The position numbers and the translations under genes are program-made. Below the pieces are notes generated by a model. It did no database searches. It was not told the origin of the DNA and saw only the letters and a program-made list of their open reading frames with translations. A stretch of 64,000 bases of DNA from Pseudomonas nitroreducens (GTDB taxonomy: Bacteria > Pseudomonadota > Gammaproteobacteria > Pseudomonadales > Pseudomonadaceae), in the NCBI RefSeq assembly GCF_014204515.1, contig NZ_JACHLI010000002.1, positions 186,001 through 250,000 on the forward strand. Direction: 5' to 3'. Below, one piece after another: positions 16,122-25,412 of the stretch (position 1 is the first letter of the stretch; the number at the start of each line of letters is the position of its first letter).

Positions 16122-17744
16122 TCAGAGCAAGCGGGTGAACAGCCAGTAAAGCCCAGCCGCCAGCCCGATCGCCGCCGGCAGGGTGAGTACCCAGGCCAGC
16201 AGCATGTTGCGGATGGTCGGCCACTGCAGCCCGCTGCCGTTGGCTGCCATGGTGCCGGCGACGCCGGAGGAGAGCACCTGGGTCGTCGACACGGGCAGGC
16301 CGAAGCCGTCCGCCGCGCCGATGGTCAGCATCGCCACCAGCTGCGCCGAGGCGCCCTGTGCATAAGTCAGCGGGGTCTTGCCGATGCCCTCGCCGACCGT
16401 GGTGACGATGCGCCGCCAGCCCACCAGCGTGCCCAGGCCCAGTGCGAGGGCGACAGCAACTTTCACCCAGATCGGAATGAAGCGGATGGCCCGCTCGCCG
16501 CCGTGGCGCAGCGCCTGCAGGCTGCTCCAGGTTTCCAGCTCGAAGTGCTGCTCGCTGCGGTCCAGCAGGCGGATGGTTTCCAGGCTCAGGTAGAGATCGT
16601 TGCGCAGGTCCTGCACCTCTTCTGCCGGCACCTTGTCCAACTGACCGTAGTGCTCCAGGCGCGCGCTGATATCGCCGATCACGCTGCCCAGGGATGGCAG
16701 CAGTTCCGGCAGCACCTGCCCATTTTCCTGGTAGCTCAGCAGCGCCTGGCGCGGGTCTGCCGCGGGAGCGCCGCCCTCGCGCTGCAGCTGCGCGTGGCTG
16801 GCCTGGGTAAGGGCGAGCAATTGACGAGTCTGCTCGGGTGAATGGGCGCGATCCACGGCGAACGCCAGGGGAACGGTAGCGATCAGGATCAGCATGATCA
16901 GGCCGATGCCTTTCTGCCCGTCGTTGGAGCCGTGGGCGAAGGACACGCCGGTGCAGGTCAGGATGAGGATCGCGCGAATCCACCGCGGCGGCGGCGTGCG
17001 GCCTTCCGGCGCGTGGAACAGCGCGCGGTTGCGCAGGGTCGAGCTCATCACCCGCAGCAGCACGAAGGCAGCGAAGAAGCCCACCACCGGCGACAGGAAC
17101 AGCGCGTAACCCACCGTCAGCAGCTGCGCCCAGGCATTGCCGGAGATGCCGATGTGCCCGGCCATGGCGCCGTGGGCCAAGCCGATGCCGACGATAGAGC
17201 CGATCAGCGTGTGCGACGAGGACACCGGCAGCCCCAGCCACCAAGTGCCGAGGTTCCACAGGATCGAGGCGATCAGCAGGGCGAAGATCATCGCCAGGCC
17301 GGCGCTGCTATCCACCTTCAGCAACAGGTCCAGCGGTAGCAGCGAGACGATGGCAAAAGCCACCGCGCCGCTGGAGAACAGCACGCCGAGAAAATTCCAC
17401 AACCCCGACCAGGCCACGGCGAAGCGCGGCGGCAGGGCGTTGGTGTAGATCACCGTGGCCACCGCGTTGGCGGTGTCGTGGAAGCCATTGATGAACTCGA
17501 AGCCCAGCGCGATCAACAAGGCGACCACCAGGACCAGCACCGACCAGCCCGGCTGCAGTTGCGTGCCGCTGGCGTGGATGTCGTGCCCCAGCGCGCCGAA
17601 GGTGAACACCAGCGCCCCGGCCAGCAGCAGGAAGAAGATCAGCCGGCCCTTGAAGCCATGGGTTTCGCGCAGCACGGGGTTGATCGGGTAACGACTCAGG
17701 CGCGAGGCGCGCATCACCTCCAGCATGCCAAAGCGGTCAAGCAC
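16122..17744 (-). CDS. PiT family inorganic phosphate transporter
   Basis: A 540-residue polytopic membrane protein of the low-affinity metal-phosphate/H+ symporter family. Both signature repeats are present: GFEFINGFHDTANAVATVIYT near the N-terminus and GVSFAHGSNDGQKGIGL in the middle, with the matching LPVSSSHTLIG and LPVSTTQVLSSG segments. A soluble loop of about 150 residues (HAQLQREGGAPAADPRQ onward) separates the halves, making it longer than the classic PitA. The start is a GTG with AAGGAAG seven bases upstream. An 8-bp inverted repeat (17811-17818, 17833-17840) lies just upstream and might be an operator. Confidence 0.9.
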   Translation of the reverse strand: MLDRFGMLEVMRASRLSRYPINPVLRETHGFKGRLIFFLLLAGALVFTFGALGHDIHASGTQLQPGWSVLVLVVALLIALGFEFINGFHDTANAVATVIYTNALPPRFAVAWSGLWNFLGVLFSSGAVAFAIVSLLPLDLLLKVDSSAGLAMIFALLIASILWNLGTWWLGLPVSSSHTLIGSIVGIGLAHGAMAGHIGISGNAWAQLLTVGYALFLSPVVGFFAAFVLLRVMSSTLRNRALFHAPEGRTPPPRWIRAILILTCTGVSFAHGSNDGQKGIGLIMLILIATVPLAFAVDRAHSPEQTRQLLALTQASHAQLQREGGAPAADPRQALLSYQENGQVLPELLPSLGSVIGDISARLEHYGQLDKVPAEEVQDLRNDLYLSLETIRLLDRSEQHFELETWSSLQALRHGGERAIRFIPIWVKVAVALALGLGTLVGWRRIVTTVGEGIGKTPLTYAQGASAQLVAMLTIGAADGFGLPVSTTQVLSSGVAGTMAANGSGLQWPTIRNMLLAWVLTLPAAIGLAAGLYWLFTRLL

Positions 17745-17935
17745 GGCGGCGCTTCCTTGGGGTCGGTGGCGGCATCGGGCGGATTCCTTGCGGGGACGAC
17801 TTACAGACTAGCCGGCCATGGCGATCATGGGCTGGCCGGCAGGGCGAGATCGGTGCTCATTCTAGGAATGCCACGAGGTTCGTTTCCTTGATGTCGATGC
17901 GGCGACAGACGCTTCGGCGCTCCAGGAGCCTTGTT

Positions 17936-18220
17936 TCAGCGGCGCTGTTCTGCGGTGCTGTAGACCGCGCCACGCTCTCGCTTGCCAATGGCGACGACGG
18001 CAACCACCACCCGTTCGTCTTCGATGCGATAGACCAGGCGATAGCCCGCCGAACGCAACTTGATCTTGTAGTGATTCGGTAGGCCATGGAGCGCGTCGGC
18101 CTGGACGCGAGGATTGATCAGACGCTCGCCCAACTTGCGCTTGAATTGTTCACGCACGGTATGGCCCAGCTTGTGCCATTCCTTCAATGCGGCCGGCAAG
18201 AATTCAAGCTCATAGGTCAT
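17936..18220 (-). CDS. RelE/ParE family toxin
   Basis: A 94-residue RelE-fold protein (MTYELEFLPAALKEWHKL; LRSAGYRLVYRIEDERVVVAVVAIGKRER). Members cleave ribosome-bound mRNA; Arg and Tyr residues of the catalytic sheet (R-S-A-G-Y-R-L-V-Y-R) are present. Its start overlaps the end of the antitoxin gene by 11 bases, the usual antitoxin-first arrangement. Confidence 0.9.
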   Translation of the reverse strand: MTYELEFLPAALKEWHKLGHTVREQFKRKLGERLINPRVQADALHGLPNHYKIKLRSAGYRLVYRIEDERVVVAVVAIGKRERGAVYSTAEQRR

Positions 18221-18455
18221 CGAGCGATACCGGAACGCCCTTTTCGCTCAGTCGCGAGCGGGCAATTTCCGCCAGTTCCAGGTCTTCCAGGCGCTCGATA
18301 ATCGACTCGAACAGTTCCGCGGGCACCATGTAACCCATCACCTTGTTGTGATTGAGCACTGCTACCGGCTCACCGCCGGATTCGGCCAGCACGGCAGACG
18401 GATTCTTCTTCAGTTCCGAGACACTGACGGCAGTGTTGGCGAGTAGGTTCTGCAT
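18210..18455 (-). CDS. Phd/YefM-type antitoxin (partner of the RelE toxin)
   Basis: An 81-residue antitoxin. The N-terminal Phd/YefM DNA-binding fold (VSVSELKKNPSAVLAESGGEPVAVLNHNKVMGYMVPAELFE) is followed by an acidic tail (EIARSRLSEKGVPVSLDDL) that should bind the toxin. An inverted repeat ATAATG/CATTAT lies in the 40 bases upstream and could be the autoregulatory operator. Confidence 0.9.
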   Translation of the reverse strand: MQNLLANTAVSVSELKKNPSAVLAESGGEPVAVLNHNKVMGYMVPAELFESIIERLEDLELAEIARSRLSEKGVPVSLDDL

Positions 18456-18523
18456 AGAAATGGTTCCAAATAATGGGCCGAATTTTGGTCATTATAGGAG
18501 AGGTGAGCAAGAAGTAGATGGCG

Positions 18524-18552
18524 GAAAAAGAAAAGCCCCGGCAAGCCGGGGC
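18524..18552 (-). terminator. Terminator of the prlC-yheV operon
   Basis: On the minus strand, the hairpin GCCCCGGC-TT-GCCGGGGC is followed by TTTTCTTTTT (complement of 18524-18534). It is 24 bases beyond the yheV stop. Confidence 0.9.
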
Positions 18553-18575
18553 ATTTTCCACGCATCGAGCAGGCG

Positions 18576-18845
18576 TTACTCCGTCGGCTTCTTCAGCTTC
18601 GGATTGGGGAAGAACTGCACCCCCTGCACCTTCGGGTCCTTGGGCTTTTCCAGCGCGCTGGTGTTGACGCGGGTGGAGAGCTCCTTGGGTACCGACTGGC
18701 CCTGGGCGTTGAGCGTGTCGGAGTAGCCGCAGGCCACGCATTCGCGGTGGGGCACGCCGTCGACGTCCCACATGACGATCTTGTCCTGCTCGCTGCACGC
18801 CGGGCAGACCGCCCCGGCGATGAAGCGCTTCTTCACCTCGCTCAT
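18576..18845 (-). CDS. YheV family zinc-ribbon protein
   Basis: An 89-residue protein with two CxxC pairs (CPAC and CVAC, 19 residues apart) that form a zinc ribbon, followed by a basic, Pro/Lys-rich tail (PKDPKVQGVQFFPNPKLKKPTE). The ATG overlaps the prlC stop (TGATG), so it is translationally coupled with prlC, as in many gammaproteobacteria. Function unknown. Confidence 0.9.
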   Translation of the reverse strand: MSEVKKRFIAGAVCPACSEQDKIVMWDVDGVPHRECVACGYSDTLNAQGQSVPKELSTRVNTSALEKPKDPKVQGVQFFPNPKLKKPTE

Positions 18846-20890
18846 CACGCCGCCTCCTCGGAGAGGCCCGAGTGGCGCAGCAGGGCGTCGATGGAAGGCT
18901 CGCGGCCACGGAAGGCCACGAACAGCGCCATCGGCTCCTGGGAGCCGCCCTTGGCCAGGATCGCCTCACGGAACGCCGCGCCGGTCGCCGGGTTGAGCAC
19001 GCCTTCTTCCTCGAAGCGGGAGAATGCGTCGGCGGACAGCACTTCGGCCCACTTGTAGCTGTAGTAACCGGCCGCATAACCGCCGGCGAAGATGTGCGCG
19101 AAGCTGTTGGCGAAGCGGTTGTACGCCGGCGGGCGCATCACCGCGACTTCATCGCGGATTGCCTCGATCACCTGGAGCACGCTGCGGCCGTCGCCGTGGG
19201 TGGCGTGCAGTTCGAAGTCGAACAGCGAGAACTCCAGCTGGCGGACCATCATCAGGCCGGACTGGAAGTTCTTCGCGGCGAGCATCTTCTCCAGCAGGTC
19301 CTGGGGCAGCGGCGCGCCGGTTTCATAGTGACCGGAGATCAGCGCCAGGCCCTCGGGCTCCCAGCACCAGTTCTCCATGAACTGGCTCGGTAGCTCCACC
19401 GCGTCCCAGGCCACGCCGTTGATGCCCGAGGCGCCGGCGTGTTCGACGCGGGTCAGCAGGTGGTGCAGGCCGTGGCCGAATTCGTGGAACAGGGTGGTCA
19501 CTTCGTCGTGGGTCAGCAGCGCCGGCTTGCCGCCGACGGCGGGGGTGAAGTTGCACACCAGATAAGCCACCGGCGCCTGCAGGTCGCCGCCAGCGGTACG
19601 GCGACGGTCGCGGGCGCCGTCCATCCAGGCACCGCCGCGCTTGTTGGCGCGGGCGTAGAGGTCGAAGTAGAAGCGGCCGACGTGCTGGCCGTTTTCTTCG
19701 ATCTCGAACAGGCGCACGTCCGGGTGCCAGCGCTCGAAGTCGTTCAGCTCGCGAATCTGGATGCCGTAGAGCTTCTGCACGATGGTGAACAGGCCGGTGA
19801 GCACTTTATCCACCGGGAAATAGGCGCGCAGTGCTTCCTGGGAAACGCTGTAGCGCGCCTCGCGCAGCTTTTCGCCGAAGTAGCTGGCATCCCAGCTCTG
19901 CAGGCTCGGACAGCCCTGCTCGGCGGCGTAGGCCTTGAGCTGCGTAAGATCCTGGGCAGCGAAGGGCTTGCTGCGCACGGCCAGGTCGCGAAGGAAGTTG
20001 AGCACCTGCTCGGGCGTCTCGGCCATCTTGGTGGCCAGGGACAGTTCGGCGAAGTTCTTGAAGCCCAGCAGGCGCGACAGCTCCTGGCGCAGGTCGAGGA
20101 TTTCCTGCATCACCGGGCCGTTGTCGTTCTGCCCGGCGTTCGGGCCTTGATCCGAGGCGCGGGTGCAGTAGGCGGCGTAGACCTCTTCGCGCAGGGCGCG
20201 GTCTTCGGCGTAGGTCATCACCGCGTAGTAGCTGGGGAATTCCAGGCTGATCAGCCAGCCGTCCAGCTCCTTGGCCTCTGCGGCGGCCTGCATCTGCGCC
20301 TTGGCCGAGTCGGTCAGGCCGGCCAGCGCCGCTTCGTCGGTGACGTGCTTGGTCCAGGCCTGGGTGGCGTCCAGCAGCTGGTTGGAGAAGCGGCTGCCCA
20401 GCTCGGACAGGCGTGTCTGGATTTCGGCGTAGCGCTGCTGCTGATCGGCCGGCAGGTCGATACCCGACAGACGGAAGTCGCGCAGGGCGTGTTCGAGGAT
20501 GGTCTTCTGGGCGACGTCGTAGCCTTTCGACTCGGAGCTGGCGGCCAGCGCCTCGTAGGCCTTGAACAGCTCGCGGTTCTGGCCCAGCTCGGTCCAGTAG
20601 GCGGACAGCAGCGGCAGGCAGCCTTCGTAGGCCTCGCGCAGCTCGGCGCTGTTGCACACCGCGTTGAGGTGGCTGACCGGGCTCCAGGCCTTGCCCAGGC
20701 GGTCATGCAGTTCGTCCATGCTCAGCACCAGGCCGGCCCAGGTCGGGGTGCCGTTCTGCTGGGCGAGGATGCGCGCGATGGCGGCGCGGTTGTCGGCGAG
20801 GATCTGCTCGATGGCCGGCTTCACGTGCTCGGGGCGAATGGAGGAGAAGGGCGGCAGGTCGTAGCTCTGCAGAAGGGGATTCGCGCTCAC
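18845..20890 (-). CDS. prlC: Oligopeptidase A (M3 metallopeptidase)
   Basis: A 681-residue cytosolic zinc peptidase that degrades oligopeptides, including cleaved signal peptides. The M3 catalytic motif HEFGH is present in TLFHEFGHGLHHLL in the C-terminal third, with the downstream GVAWDAVELPSQFMENW. I start at the GTG giving VSANPLLQSYDLPPF, which gives 681 residues, as for PA0067. An earlier in-frame ATG would run into the neighbouring gene's leader. It is divergent from the gamma-carbonic anhydrase gene. Confidence 0.95.
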   Translation of the reverse strand: MSANPLLQSYDLPPFSSIRPEHVKPAIEQILADNRAAIARILAQQNGTPTWAGLVLSMDELHDRLGKAWSPVSHLNAVCNSAELREAYEGCLPLLSAYWTELGQNRELFKAYEALAASSESKGYDVAQKTILEHALRDFRLSGIDLPADQQQRYAEIQTRLSELGSRFSNQLLDATQAWTKHVTDEAALAGLTDSAKAQMQAAAEAKELDGWLISLEFPSYYAVMTYAEDRALREEVYAAYCTRASDQGPNAGQNDNGPVMQEILDLRQELSRLLGFKNFAELSLATKMAETPEQVLNFLRDLAVRSKPFAAQDLTQLKAYAAEQGCPSLQSWDASYFGEKLREARYSVSQEALRAYFPVDKVLTGLFTIVQKLYGIQIRELNDFERWHPDVRLFEIEENGQHVGRFYFDLYARANKRGGAWMDGARDRRRTAGGDLQAPVAYLVCNFTPAVGGKPALLTHDEVTTLFHEFGHGLHHLLTRVEHAGASGINGVAWDAVELPSQFMENWCWEPEGLALISGHYETGAPLPQDLLEKMLAAKNFQSGLMMVRQLEFSLFDFELHATHGDGRSVLQVIEAIRDEVAVMRPPAYNRFANSFAHIFAGGYAAGYYSYKWAEVLSADAFSRFEEEGVLNPATGAAFREAILAKGGSQEPMALFVAFRGREPSIDALLRHSGLSEEAA

Positions 20891-20966
20891 GGTGGCACCT
20901 TGGCTGAAGAAACACCCGGCCATCTTAAATACAATCGGACCCATCCGCAGCCACAGGAAAGCTATC

Positions 20967-21509
20967 GTGACGATTCGAACCTATCAGGGCAAAACGCCAT
21001 CTCTCGGCGAGCGCGTGTTCGTCGACGCCAGCGCCGTGGTCATCGGCGACGTGGAGATCGGCGCGGACAGCTCGGTCTGGCCGCTGGTCGTGATCCGCGG
21101 CGATATGCACCGCATCCGCATCGGTGCGCGCACCAGCGTGCAGGACGGCAGCGTGCTGCACATCACCCACGCCGGCCCATTCAACCCGGACGGTTTCCCA
21201 CTGACCATCGGCGAGGACGTCACCATCGGCCACAAGGTGCTGCTGCACGGCTGCACCATCGGCAGCCGCATCCTGGTGGGCATGGGCTCCATCGTCATGG
21301 ACGGCGCGGTGATCGAGGACGAAGTGATCCTCGGCGCCGGCAGCCTGGTGCCACCGGGCAAGGTGCTGGAGAGCGGCTTCCTGTATGTCGGCAGCCCGGT
21401 GAAGAAGGCCCGACCGCTGACCGACAAGGAGCGCGCGTTCTTCACCTATTCGGCGAGCAACTACGTGAAGTTGAAGGATCAGCATATTGCCGAGGGGTTT
21501 GCCGGCTGA
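20967..21509 (+). CDS. Gamma-carbonic anhydrase family protein (left-handed beta-helix)
   Basis: A 180-residue hexapeptide-repeat protein of the YrdA/CaiE/gamma-CA group. The metal-ligand histidines lie in LHITHAGP and IGHKVLLHGC. The start is a GTG with AGGAAAG upstream. The family shows carbonic anhydrase or acyl-carrier-related activity; with a beta-class enzyme and SulP transporter also nearby, a CO2 role is plausible. The C-terminal helix (DKERAFFTYSASNYVKLKDQHIAEG) is typical. Confidence 0.9.
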   Translation: MTIRTYQGKTPSLGERVFVDASAVVIGDVEIGADSSVWPLVVIRGDMHRIRIGARTSVQDGSVLHITHAGPFNPDGFPLTIGEDVTIGHKVLLHGCTIGSRILVGMGSIVMDGAVIEDEVILGAGSLVPPGKVLESGFLYVGSPVKKARPLTDKERAFFTYSASNYVKLKDQHIAEGFAG

Positions 21510-21515
21510 CGGGCG

Positions 21516-21598
21516 GTTCGCGAGCAAGCTCGCTCCTACAGGGGGCGCCGCTTCATCGGCAGCTCCCGCTTTTGGTAGGAGCGAGCTTGCTCGCGAAC
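21516..21598. repeat. Inverted REP pair
   Basis: Two head-to-head REP copies (21516-21539 and 21575-21598) directly after the gamma-carbonic anhydrase stop. Confidence 0.85.
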
Positions 21599-21623
21599 CA
21601 TCGTCACTTGCTGATACCCCGAT

Positions 21624-21656
21624 GGCGGATAACGCCTGAGGCGTTATCCGCCCTAC
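21624..21656. repeat. GTAGGGCG-type palindromic repeat
   Basis: Near-perfect palindrome GGCGGATAACGCC-TGA-GGCGTTATCCGCC followed by CTAC. Confidence 0.85.
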
Positions 21657-21659
21657 CTT

Positions 21660-21812
21660 CTGGGGTCCCCTCTCCCCCGCCGTCTCCCTGAAGGGAGAGG
21701 GAGCCATTCGGTGTTGCCATCGAGCTCTGTACCTCCCAGAGACTCGGACCAGTCCCCTCTCCCTTCATGGGGGGGACGCCTAGTCAGAGGGTTAGGGATA
21801 GGGGCTCTTTCA
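21660..21812. repeat. Paired CCCTCTCCC/GGGAGAGGG repeats, one with an insert
   Basis: The left copy (about 21662-21702) is normal. In the right copy (about 21752-21812) the palindrome loop is replaced by a block including GGGGGACGCCTAGT (21771-21784), the same block found in expanded REP elements. Together with the adjacent repeats this fills the gap to the next gene. Confidence 0.85.
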
Positions 21813-21959
21813 GCACCACCCGGTGCCCGGCCCAACCGCCAGACGGCCTGCCAAGCGGTACCCCGCGCCTTATACTGAATTTCGGTGACCGGACGCCTTC
21901 GCGTGCCCGGCCGAGGTCAGCCACAGGCGCCCGTCGCGGCGCCGAGCCGGCGAGCGGCC

Positions 21960-23099
21960 ATGAACAGTCTGTGCTCTCCCAGCGCCACGGGGTCGCCCTG
22001 GCGGCGCAGCGGTGTTCTCGCCCTGCTTCTGCTGGTTCTTTCCGGTTGCGCTCAGCATTCCGTGCAGCCCGCTGCCCCCCTCACCGAAGCCACCTGGCGC
22101 CAGGTCGATGCCGATATCGGCGCCGCCTCCCTGGCCGCCACGTCCCAGGCCCGCGCCTACGCCGAAGAGGCGATGCAGCAGTGGATGGACCTGGTCTACC
22201 AGCGCACCGATGAGCAATTCATTCCCTGGTTCTCCAGCTACTGGACCCAGCAATGGCTGGGCATGAAGGTCGCCTGGTACAAGATGGGCTCCCATGGCGA
22301 CCTCGACCCCACCGTCGACAAGCTCGCCGTTTACCTGCAGGAGCAGTACCGCAAGCAGGTGCTGATCCCGGTGGCCAAGCAGGTCGACCCCGACGCCGTG
22401 ATGGAGAAGGCCACCCGGCACTACATCGAGCTGCTGACCGTGGCGGTGAAGGAAATCCCCGCGCGCCGCGGCATCCCGCAGAAGGCCTTCGACGAGCACC
22501 TGATGGGCATCCCGGCGATCTCCCTCGGCCCGCCCTCCAGCCGCGATGCATCGCTGTATCAGGTGGTGTACGCCAAGGACATCGGCAAGCTGCCGGCCTT
22601 CGCTGCGCTGATGCAGGAAATCCGCACCGCCGCCGGCAAGGCGGGTGCCGGCACCAAGGTCAACGGCGTCTCACCGGTGGCCCAACGCACCAGCGCCAAG
22701 CTGGTCTACGAACTGCGCAACCGCAGCATCGCCGGCGTGGTCGCAGGCGCGGCGGGCAAGGTTGCGGGCTCGGTCATCTCGGTGGCCTTCACCCTGTTCA
22801 GCATGGCCGGCAACGACCACGAACGGCCCGAGGTGGAAACCCAGTTGCGCAAGGAGATCAACGCCGCCTTCGACGAACAGTGGCTGGCGCTGATGCGAGA
22901 CCCGGACGGTGGGGTGATGTCCGGCGTCGATCACCTTGGCGCGCGCGTGCAGCAGAGCCTGACCGGCCGGCTGGCGCAACCGGAGGATGAGCCGGACGAG
23001 CAGTCCACAGCCCAGACCTATGGCGCTGGCGAGGCCGAACCGGTCAACGTCAGCGGTGGCTTTCGCGTGTTGCGGCAAGGGCAGGGCGCGGCGCCCTGA
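21960..23099 (+). CDS. Putative lipoprotein of unknown function
   Basis: A 379-residue protein with a lipoprotein signal peptide ending in the lipobox LSGC (SGVLALLLLVLSGCAQ). The mature part is largely helical, with a central small-residue segment (GVVAGAAGKVAGSVISVAFTLFSMAG) that may be a membrane helix or a glycine zipper. No enzyme motif is recognised. The ATG giving MNSLCSPSATGSPWRR places the signal peptide correctly. It precedes a HAD hydrolase gene by 85 bases. Confidence 0.78.
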   Translation: MNSLCSPSATGSPWRRSGVLALLLLVLSGCAQHSVQPAAPLTEATWRQVDADIGAASLAATSQARAYAEEAMQQWMDLVYQRTDEQFIPWFSSYWTQQWLGMKVAWYKMGSHGDLDPTVDKLAVYLQEQYRKQVLIPVAKQVDPDAVMEKATRHYIELLTVAVKEIPARRGIPQKAFDEHLMGIPAISLGPPSSRDASLYQVVYAKDIGKLPAFAALMQEIRTAAGKAGAGTKVNGVSPVAQRTSAKLVYELRNRSIAGVVAGAAGKVAGSVISVAFTLFSMAGNDHERPEVETQLRKEINAAFDEQWLALMRDPDGGVMSGVDHLGARVQQSLTGRLAQPEDEPDEQSTAQTYGAGEAEPVNVSGGFRVLRQGQGAAP

Positions 23100-23184
23100 G
23101 GTGGGGTTCGACGATCCGTGCTTCGCGCGGGCGGCCATGCGCAGTATCCTTCCCGCCCGACTTTCGCGGCCGGACGCTGATCCC

Positions 23185-23829
23185 ATGCATTACCAGAACA
23201 TCCTCTTCGACCTCGACGGCACCCTCACCGACCCGCGCGAGGGCATCACCCGTTCGATCCAGTACGCCCTCGCCCAGCTGGGCATCGACGAGCCGGACCT
23301 GCGCCAGCTCGAACACTTCATCGGCCCGCCGCTGCTGCAGTGCTTCATGAGCACCTACGACTTCGACGAGGCGCGCGCCTGGGAAGCGGTGAACCACTAC
23401 CGCGTGCGCTTCAAGGACACCGGGCTGTACGAGAACAAGGTGTTCGAGGGCGTTGCCGAGCTGTTGCAACTGCTCGGCGGCCAGGGTCGCACGCTGTACA
23501 TCTGCACCAGCAAGCCCACTGTATTCGCCGCCGAAATTGCCCGGCACTTCGATTTCGCCCGGCACTTCAAGGTGATCTACGGCAGCGAGCTGGACGGCAC
23601 GCGGACCAACAAGGTCGAGCTGATCGAGCACCTGCTGGGCATCGAGCAACTGGACCTGACGCAGACGCTGATGATCGGCGACCGCAAGCACGACCTGATC
23701 GGCGCGCACCGCAACGGCCTGTCCGCCGCGGGCGTCGGCTATGGCTTTGGTAGCCGTGAAGAGCTGATGGCGGAAAGCCCGGCGCATTACTTTGCGAGCA
23801 TGGACGAGCTGCGCGCGGCGTTTGCCTGA
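23185..23829 (+). CDS. HAD superfamily hydrolase (phosphoglycolate phosphatase-like)
   Basis: A 214-residue HAD-IA enzyme. Motif I is FDLDGTLTD with the nucleophile Asp, motif II is ICTSKPT, and motif IV is MIGDRKHD. The cap-domain layout fits Gph-type phosphatases (GIDEPDLRQLEHFIGPPL). The substrate cannot be read from the sequence. The start giving MHYQNILFDLDGTL is the only one adjacent to motif I; the ribosome binding site is weak. Confidence 0.9.
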   Translation: MHYQNILFDLDGTLTDPREGITRSIQYALAQLGIDEPDLRQLEHFIGPPLLQCFMSTYDFDEARAWEAVNHYRVRFKDTGLYENKVFEGVAELLQLLGGQGRTLYICTSKPTVFAAEIARHFDFARHFKVIYGSELDGTRTNKVELIEHLLGIEQLDLTQTLMIGDRKHDLIGAHRNGLSAAGVGYGFGSREELMAESPAHYFASMDELRAAFA

Positions 23830-23848
23830 GGCTCCTTGGCTGGGGTGG

Positions 23849-23933
23849 GTTCGCGAGCAAGGACTAGGCGTCCCCCTCGGTCCTACGCAGAGCTGGTCGC
23901 GGCAGACCTGTAGGAGCGAGCTTGCTCGCGAAC
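23849..23933. repeat. Inverted REP pair, left copy expanded
   Basis: The left copy (23849-23886) carries ACTAGGCGTCCCCC (23863-23876), the complement of the GGGGGACGCCTAGT block; the right copy (23910-23933) is normal. Confidence 0.85.
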
Positions 23934-23957
23934 TTGATCTGAAATCCCGTGCCGGGG

Positions 23958-24184
23958 CATACCCTCACCCCAGCCCTCTCCCAGGGGGAGAGGGAGCCGA
24001 TCGTGCCGGCTGGCATTGCGGTTTCATCCTGCACCGAACAGTCCCCTCTCCCTCTGGGAGAGGGTTAGGGTGAGGGGCCCTTGCTCTTGGGGGCGCGGAT
24101 TTATCCGCGATCCGGCCGGTAGGCTGGTGCCGCCGGGTGGCGATCGCGGACGGAGTCCGCTCCTACGCTCCTACGCTCCTACGC
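23958..24184. repeat. CCCTCTCCC-type repeat pair and second-family REP with triplicated end
   Basis: Two inverted-repeat elements (about 23958-24000 and 24042-24080) are followed by an ATCGCGGACGGAGTCCGC element whose CTCCTACG end is present three times in a row (about 24159-24184). The 23830-24207 gap contains no gene. Confidence 0.8.
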
Positions 24185-24207
24185 AATCGAATAAACCGCG
24201 CTGGGCT

Positions 24208-25359
24208 TCAGCCGCGCAACCACTCCGCCAGCCGCCCCATCATGTCATCGCACCTGGCCAACTGCTCCAGGCTGACGAACTCGTCCGGCTTGTGGCCCTG
24301 GTCCATGCTGCCCGGGCCGCAGACCACGGTGGGGATGCCGGCCTGGTGGAACAGCCCGCCCTCGGTGCCATAGGCAACGGTGGTGAAGTCGCGCGAACCG
24401 CTCAGCAGCGCGATCAACTCGGCCGCCTCGGCCTGCTGGTCGGTCACCAGCGCCGGGTAGGCGGAAATCTCGCTGAAGCGAATATCGGTCTCGGCCTTCA
24501 CCGCACGCATCTTCGGCAGCAACTCGGCCTCGGCGAAGGCGCGCAGGTCATCGGCGACTTCCTGCGGGTTGTCGCTGGGCAGCGCGCGCACTTCGAAATC
24601 GAACTGGCATTCGGCGGGCACGATGTTCAGCGCGCGGCCGCCGCTGATCACACCGGTCTGCACGGTGGAATAGGGCGGGTCGAAGCGCGGGTCATGGCGT
24701 TCTGGCGCGGCCAGGCGGGTGCCGATTTCGCCGAGGCGGCCGATCAGCTTCGCCGCGTACTCGATGGCGTTCACGCCCTGCGGCGCGTAGGCCGAGTGGC
24801 AAGGCGCGCCGTGCACCTGGCAGCGCATGGCGAGCTTGCCCTTGTGGCCGAGCACGGGCTTGAGTTCGGTGGGTTCGCCGATGATGCACAGCATCGGCTT
24901 GTGCTCGCGATGCTCCAGCGCGGCGAGCAGCGAGCGCACGCCCAGGCAGCCGACTTCCTCGTCGTAGGAGAACGCCAGGTGCACGGGCAGGCGCAGCGGT
25001 TGGGCGAGGAACGCTGGCACCGCCGCCAGCACGCAGGCGATGTAGCCCTTCATGTCCGCCGTGCCGCGCCCGTAGAGCTTGCCGTCACGTTCGGTCAGCT
25101 CGAACGGCGGCACCGTCCACGGCTGGCCGTCGGTCGGCACCACGTCGGTGTGGCCGGACAGGCACACGCCGCCGCGATCCTGCGGACCCAGCGTGGCGTA
25201 GAGGTTGGCCTTGCCGCCCTCGGCATCGTGGAACAGCTCGCAGGCGATACCGAAGCCTGCGAGGTAGTCGCGGATGTAGTGGATCAGCGCCAGGTTGGAG
25301 TGGCGGCTGACGGTGTCGAAGGCGATCAGGTCGGCGAGGATTTCACGGCTGGAAGGCAT
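24208..25359 (-). CDS. M20 family deacylase, acetylornithine deacetylase (ArgE) type
   Basis: A 383-residue dinuclear zinc hydrolase. Metal and catalytic motifs are SGHTDVVPTDG (His-Asp), YGRGTADMKGYIA (Asp), SYDEEVGCLG (catalytic Glu pair), IIGEPTELK and, near the end, CGPGSMDQGHKPDEFV. The ArgE/DapE subfamily is clear, but the setting beside DUF1028, RidA and a flavin monooxygenase suggests a catabolic N-acyl or N-carbamoyl amino acid substrate rather than arginine synthesis. The ATG is preceded by CAGGA. Confidence 0.88.
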   Translation of the reverse strand: MPSSREILADLIAFDTVSRHSNLALIHYIRDYLAGFGIACELFHDAEGGKANLYATLGPQDRGGVCLSGHTDVVPTDGQPWTVPPFELTERDGKLYGRGTADMKGYIACVLAAVPAFLAQPLRLPVHLAFSYDEEVGCLGVRSLLAALEHREHKPMLCIIGEPTELKPVLGHKGKLAMRCQVHGAPCHSAYAPQGVNAIEYAAKLIGRLGEIGTRLAAPERHDPRFDPPYSTVQTGVISGGRALNIVPAECQFDFEVRALPSDNPQEVADDLRAFAEAELLPKMRAVKAETDIRFSEISAYPALVTDQQAEAAELIALLSGSRDFTTVAYGTEGGLFHQAGIPTVVCGPGSMDQGHKPDEFVSLEQLARCDDMMGRLAEWLRG

Positions 25360-25412
25360 GGTCGGGTCCTGCTTCAGAGCTTTTTACTAACCACTATTAT
25401 TGCGTTGGGGCG

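Noticed and set aside
19439..21691. 750-codon plus-strand frame opposite prlC running through the gamma-carbonic anhydrase gene
   Set aside because: Overlaps two confident genes in other frames and ends in repeat DNA.
24208..25359. Calling the M20 gene argE outright
   Set aside because: The family fits, but the neighbours are catabolic and a separate argE is expected elsewhere in Pseudomonas; the symbol is withheld.
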